Source of the DNA: Nocardioides humilatus
GTDB taxonomy: Bacteria > Actinomycetota > Actinomycetes > Propionibacteriales > Nocardioidaceae
Length of the DNA stretch: 64,000 bases
Direction: 5' to 3'
Assembly: GCF_008373755.1 (NCBI RefSeq)
Contig: NZ_VUJV01000001.1
Coordinates: 930,001-994,000, forward strand
This document shows, in pieces, positions 61,611 through 64,000 of the stretch. Positions within the stretch are counted from its first letter, which is position 1; every line of letters starts with the position of its first letter. The notes beneath the pieces are model-generated. The model worked only from the letters and a program-made list of their open reading frames with translations. It had not been told where the DNA came from and ran no database searches. The position numbers were made by a program, and so were the translations under genes.

Positions 61611-61618
61611 TCGCGCAC

Positions 61619-61624
61619 TAAAGT
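61619..61624 (+). promoter_or_regulatory. Candidate -10 element of lysS
   Basis: TAAAGT, 8 bp before the GTG at 61633. Confidence 0.4.
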
Positions 61625-61632
61625 TTCGCGTC

Positions 61633-63330
61633 GTGGCACGAGGAGCGCGCGGCGATGCAGCGGGAGCAGACCCGATCGACTGGGTGACCCGGACCGCCGA
61701 CCTGGCGCTCCGGCACGCGGAGACGGTCAACGGCGGCACCCTGCCCGAGCTGGTGACCTGTGCCTCGGGCATCAGCCCGTCGGGCCCGATCCACCTGGGC
61801 AACCTGCGCGAGTTCCTGACCGTGCACTTCGTCGCGGAGGAGATCCGCCGCCGCGGCATCGCCGTACGTCACCTGCACAGCTGGGACGACTACGACCGCT
61901 TCCGCAAGGTGCCGGTCGGCATCGACCCCGCGTGGAGCGAGCACATCGGTCGCCCGCTGTCGGCCGTGCCCGACCCGACCGGCGAGTTCCCGAGCTGGGC
62001 CGAACGCTTCAAGGCGCCGCTGCGCGCCGCGCTCACCGAGCTGGGCTGCGAGATGGTCGAGGTCGACCAGACCGAGATGTACCGCGCGGGCACCTACCGC
62101 GAGCAGGTCCTCACCGCAGTCCGCAAGCGCGGCGAGATCGACACCGTCATGGCGCGCTACCGGACCAAGAAGGTCGAGGGCGCGGAGCCCGACGAGGCAG
62201 ACGACGCCGAGGACGAGGGCCACGGTGCCACCGAGGACCTCGCGCGGTTCCCCTTCAAGCCCTACTGCCGCGGCTGCGGTCGCGACACGGTGACCCTGAC
62301 GTCGTACGACGACGACACGACCGACCTCGCCTACACCTGTGACGTCTGCGGTGAGTCCCACGTGACCAACCTGGCGACGCAGGACGAGGGCAAGCTGGTC
62401 TGGAAGGTCGACTGGCCGATGCGCTGGACCTTCGAGGGCGTGCACTTCGAGCCCGGCGGCGTCGACCACGCCAGCCCTGGCTCGTCCTACACGGTCGGCA
62501 AGGAGATCGTCGGCCCGATCTTCGGCGGCTCGGCTCCGTCCTTCGTCGGCTACTCCTTCGTGGGCGTCGCGGGCATGCCCAAGATGTCGTCGTCGAAGGG
62601 CGGCGTGCCAACCGCGGCTGAGGCGCTGCGGATCCTCGAGGCGCCGATCCTGCGGTGGCTCTACGTACGGCGCCAGCCCAAGCAGGCGTTCAACGTCGAC
62701 TTCGGCCAAGAGGTGCTGCGCCTCTACGACGAGTGGGACGCACTCACCAAGAAGGCGGCCATCCCCGAGAAGCGCGACGCCGCCGTCCTGGCCTGGGAGC
62801 GCGCTTCCTCGACCGCTGCTGCCGGCGCCCTGCCCGTGCCGGCCGTCGTCGTGCCGTTCCGGATGCTCTCCTCGGTCGCCGACGTGACCGCCGGTTCGCG
62901 GGAGATCACCGCGCGCACCGTCGGCGCCAGCGAGGCCGACCTGGAGCCCCGGCTCGCCAAGGCCGCCACCTGGATCACCGACTACGTCGACCCCGAGGAC
63001 CGCACCACCGTGCGCGACGCGGCCGACGCCGCGCGTCTCGGTGCGCTTTCGGCGGAGGAGAGCGGCTGGCTCACGCTGCTGCTCGAGCACCTGCCCGCCG
63101 ACTTCTCTGACGGCGATGCGCTCACCTCGGTCATCTACGGCGTGCCCAAGCTCGCCCTCGGACTCGGCCTGGATGACGCGCCGACCGACGAGGTGAAGGC
63201 CGGCCAGAAGGCCTTCTTCAAGCTCCTCTACGAGCTCCTCGTCGCCGCCGAGCGCGGTCCGCGGCTCCCGACGCTCTTCGCCGCCCTCGGGCCGGAGAAG
63301 ATCCGGGCGCTGCTCACGCCCTCGACCTGA
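61633..63330 (+). CDS. lysS: Lysyl-tRNA synthetase, class I
   Basis: A 565-residue class I enzyme, the archaeal-type LysRS also found in some bacteria. The HIGH-like motif is SGPIHLGN (ISPSGPIHLGNLREF), the KMSKS motif is KMSSSKG (GMPKMSSSKGGVPT), and a zinc-binding segment CRGCGR with CDVCGES lies between. The C-terminal helical anticodon-binding half is complete. GTG start at 61633. It charges tRNA-Lys. Whether a class II LysRS also exists in the genome cannot be seen here. Confidence 0.95.
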   Translation: MARGARGDAAGADPIDWVTRTADLALRHAETVNGGTLPELVTCASGISPSGPIHLGNLREFLTVHFVAEEIRRRGIAVRHLHSWDDYDRFRKVPVGIDPAWSEHIGRPLSAVPDPTGEFPSWAERFKAPLRAALTELGCEMVEVDQTEMYRAGTYREQVLTAVRKRGEIDTVMARYRTKKVEGAEPDEADDAEDEGHGATEDLARFPFKPYCRGCGRDTVTLTSYDDDTTDLAYTCDVCGESHVTNLATQDEGKLVWKVDWPMRWTFEGVHFEPGGVDHASPGSSYTVGKEIVGPIFGGSAPSFVGYSFVGVAGMPKMSSSKGGVPTAAEALRILEAPILRWLYVRRQPKQAFNVDFGQEVLRLYDEWDALTKKAAIPEKRDAAVLAWERASSTAAAGALPVPAVVVPFRMLSSVADVTAGSREITARTVGASEADLEPRLAKAATWITDYVDPEDRTTVRDAADAARLGALSAEESGWLTLLLEHLPADFSDGDALTSVIYGVPKLALGLGLDDAPTDEVKAGQKAFFKLLYELLVAAERGPRLPTLFAALGPEKIRALLTPST

Positions 63331-63331
63331 G

Positions 63332-63745
63332 TCAGCCGAGAAGCTCTTCCGCCGCGGTCGCGCTGGAGTCGCGGAGGAAGGTCGAGCAGCGCTCCCACTC
63401 GTCGGTCTCGCCGATGGCGCGAGCCGCCTTGGCGAGGAGGGCGAGGCAGCGGAGGAAGCCGCGGTTGGGCTCGTGCTCCCACGGCACCGGGCCGTTGCCC
63501 TTCCACCCGTTGCGCCGCAGCGTGTCGAGCGAGCGGTGGTAGCCCACGCGGGCGTAGGCGTAGACCGTGACGTCGTCGGCGCCGGCGGCGACCGCGGCGT
63601 CGGCGAAGGTCGCCCACGCGAGGGGCGAGGCCGGGAAGCGGCGTACGACGGCGGCCGGGTCCTCCCCCGCAGTCACCGCTTCCGTGGCGGGATCGACGGG
63701 AAGGTGGGTGGGGGGCGGGCCGGCCATCAGGTCCACGTGACTCAT
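63332..63745 (-). CDS. DUF3151 family protein
   Basis: A 137-residue soluble protein of the actinobacterial DUF3151 family. Conserved-looking parts are FPASPLAWATFADAA, VYAYARVGYHRSLDTLRRNG and WKGNGPVPWEHEPNRGFLRC, mostly helical. Function unknown. Start ATG at 63745, with GGAGG just upstream. It converges on lysS with 1 bp between stops and diverges from an MFS transporter gene. Confidence 0.85.
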   Translation of the reverse strand: MSHVDLMAGPPPTHLPVDPATEAVTAGEDPAAVVRRFPASPLAWATFADAAVAAGADDVTVYAYARVGYHRSLDTLRRNGWKGNGPVPWEHEPNRGFLRCLALLAKAARAIGETDEWERCSTFLRDSSATAAEELLG

Positions 63746-63780
63746 GCCTCCACCCTGCCAGACGCCCCCGCAGAGGAAAT

Positions 63781-63794
63781 CAGTGGAATCACTG
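63781..63794. promoter_or_regulatory. Candidate operator before the MFS transporter
   Basis: CAGTG-GAAT-CACTG, a perfect 5-bp-arm inverted repeat 26 bp before the transporter start. It could bind a TetR- or MarR-type regulator; no regulator gene is visible in the window. Confidence 0.4.
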
Positions 63795-63820
63795 TCGTGG
63801 CCGAGTGGTTGACTCGTCCC

Positions 63821-64000
63821 GTGACCACCAGCGAGAGCAACGCCGCGCCGCCGACCGAGAAGGACCCGTGGCCGGCACTGTGGGCCCTGGTCCTCGGGTT
63901 CTTCATGATCATGGTCGACACGACGATCGTGACCGTCGCGACGCCGGCGATCATCGAAGACCTCCATGCCGAGGTCAACTCGGTGGTCTGGGTGACCAGC
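63821..64000 (+). CDS. MFS transporter, DHA2-like, N-terminal part
   Basis: Sixty codons are visible before the right edge. After a polar N-terminus, the first membrane helix reads WALVLGFFMIMVDTTIVTVA, with the Asp-Thr-Thr-Ile-Val motif typical of the 14-helix DHA2 (EmrB/QacA) drug exporters. ATPAIIEDLHAE and the beginning of the next helix follow. GTG start. The substrate cannot be told; a small palindrome in the promoter suggests ligand-controlled expression. Confidence 0.85.
   Translation, partial: MTTSESNAAPPTEKDPWPALWALVLGFFMIMVDTTIVTVATPAIIEDLHAEVNSVVWVTS

Overview
The window comes from a high-GC Gram-positive actinobacterium, most likely Nocardioides or another member of the Nocardioidaceae. 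The grounds are gene content and order (DUF3073-purM-purF, a sterol-carrier-like gene beside purF, DUF3151, class I lysyl-tRNA synthetase, an MhuD-type haem oxygenase), dense GTG starts and very short intergenic gaps. No gap without a gene exceeds 300 bp. I see no rRNA, tRNA, CRISPR array or insertion sequence.

Layout. (1) 1-11 kb, minus strand apart from one lipoprotein: DUF3073, purM, purF, an M20 dipeptidase, a sterol-carrier-like protein, the kynurenine pathway (kynU, kynA and an alpha/beta hydrolase that may be the formamidase) and purL. (2) 11-47 kb: an accessory block between purL and purQSC. It opens with alternating divergent and convergent genes: a GDPD lipoprotein, two membrane Ser/Thr kinases, a secreted protein, a membrane phosphodiesterase and a zinc-ribbon membrane protein. 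A plus-strand operon of about 20 kb follows: a giant Ig-like/FN3 surface protein, MoxR ATPase, DUF58, a transglutaminase-like protein without its catalytic Cys, FHA, PP2C, zinc-ribbon-FHA, a third kinase, an FHA/winged-helix-like protein and an EccC/EssC-type ATPase. A convergent minus-strand set encodes a WXG100 protein, two WXG100-headed candidate effectors (one a lipase) and a small partner protein; a zinc-ribbon membrane protein and a secreted peptidoglycan-hydrolase-like protein lie beyond. (3) 47-64 kb: purQ, purS and purC; a HIT-like protein, a secreted hydrolase, an RTX-like protein and mhuD; an ECF sigma pair; purB, purD and purA; a fused AccDA, a lipid kinase, lysS, DUF3151 and the start of an MFS exporter.

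How it fits together. Nine genes of the route from PRPP to IMP and AMP lie here, all on the minus strand. The block between purL and purQ looks like a phospho-signalling-controlled type VII secretion (T7SS) locus: EssC-like ATPase, WXG100 protein and WXG100-headed effectors, with three Ser/Thr kinases, one PP2C phosphatase and four FHA proteins, but no recognisable EccB, EccD, EccE or mycosin. An 18-bp palindrome, ATGGG-N8-CCCAT, occurs in all three divergent promoter regions of the block and again just upstream of the WXG100 gene. This suggests one regulon; the FHA/winged-helix-like protein is a candidate regulator. Many genes throughout the window have a TANNNT -10 hexamer 6-8 bp before the start codon, as expected for leaderless transcripts.
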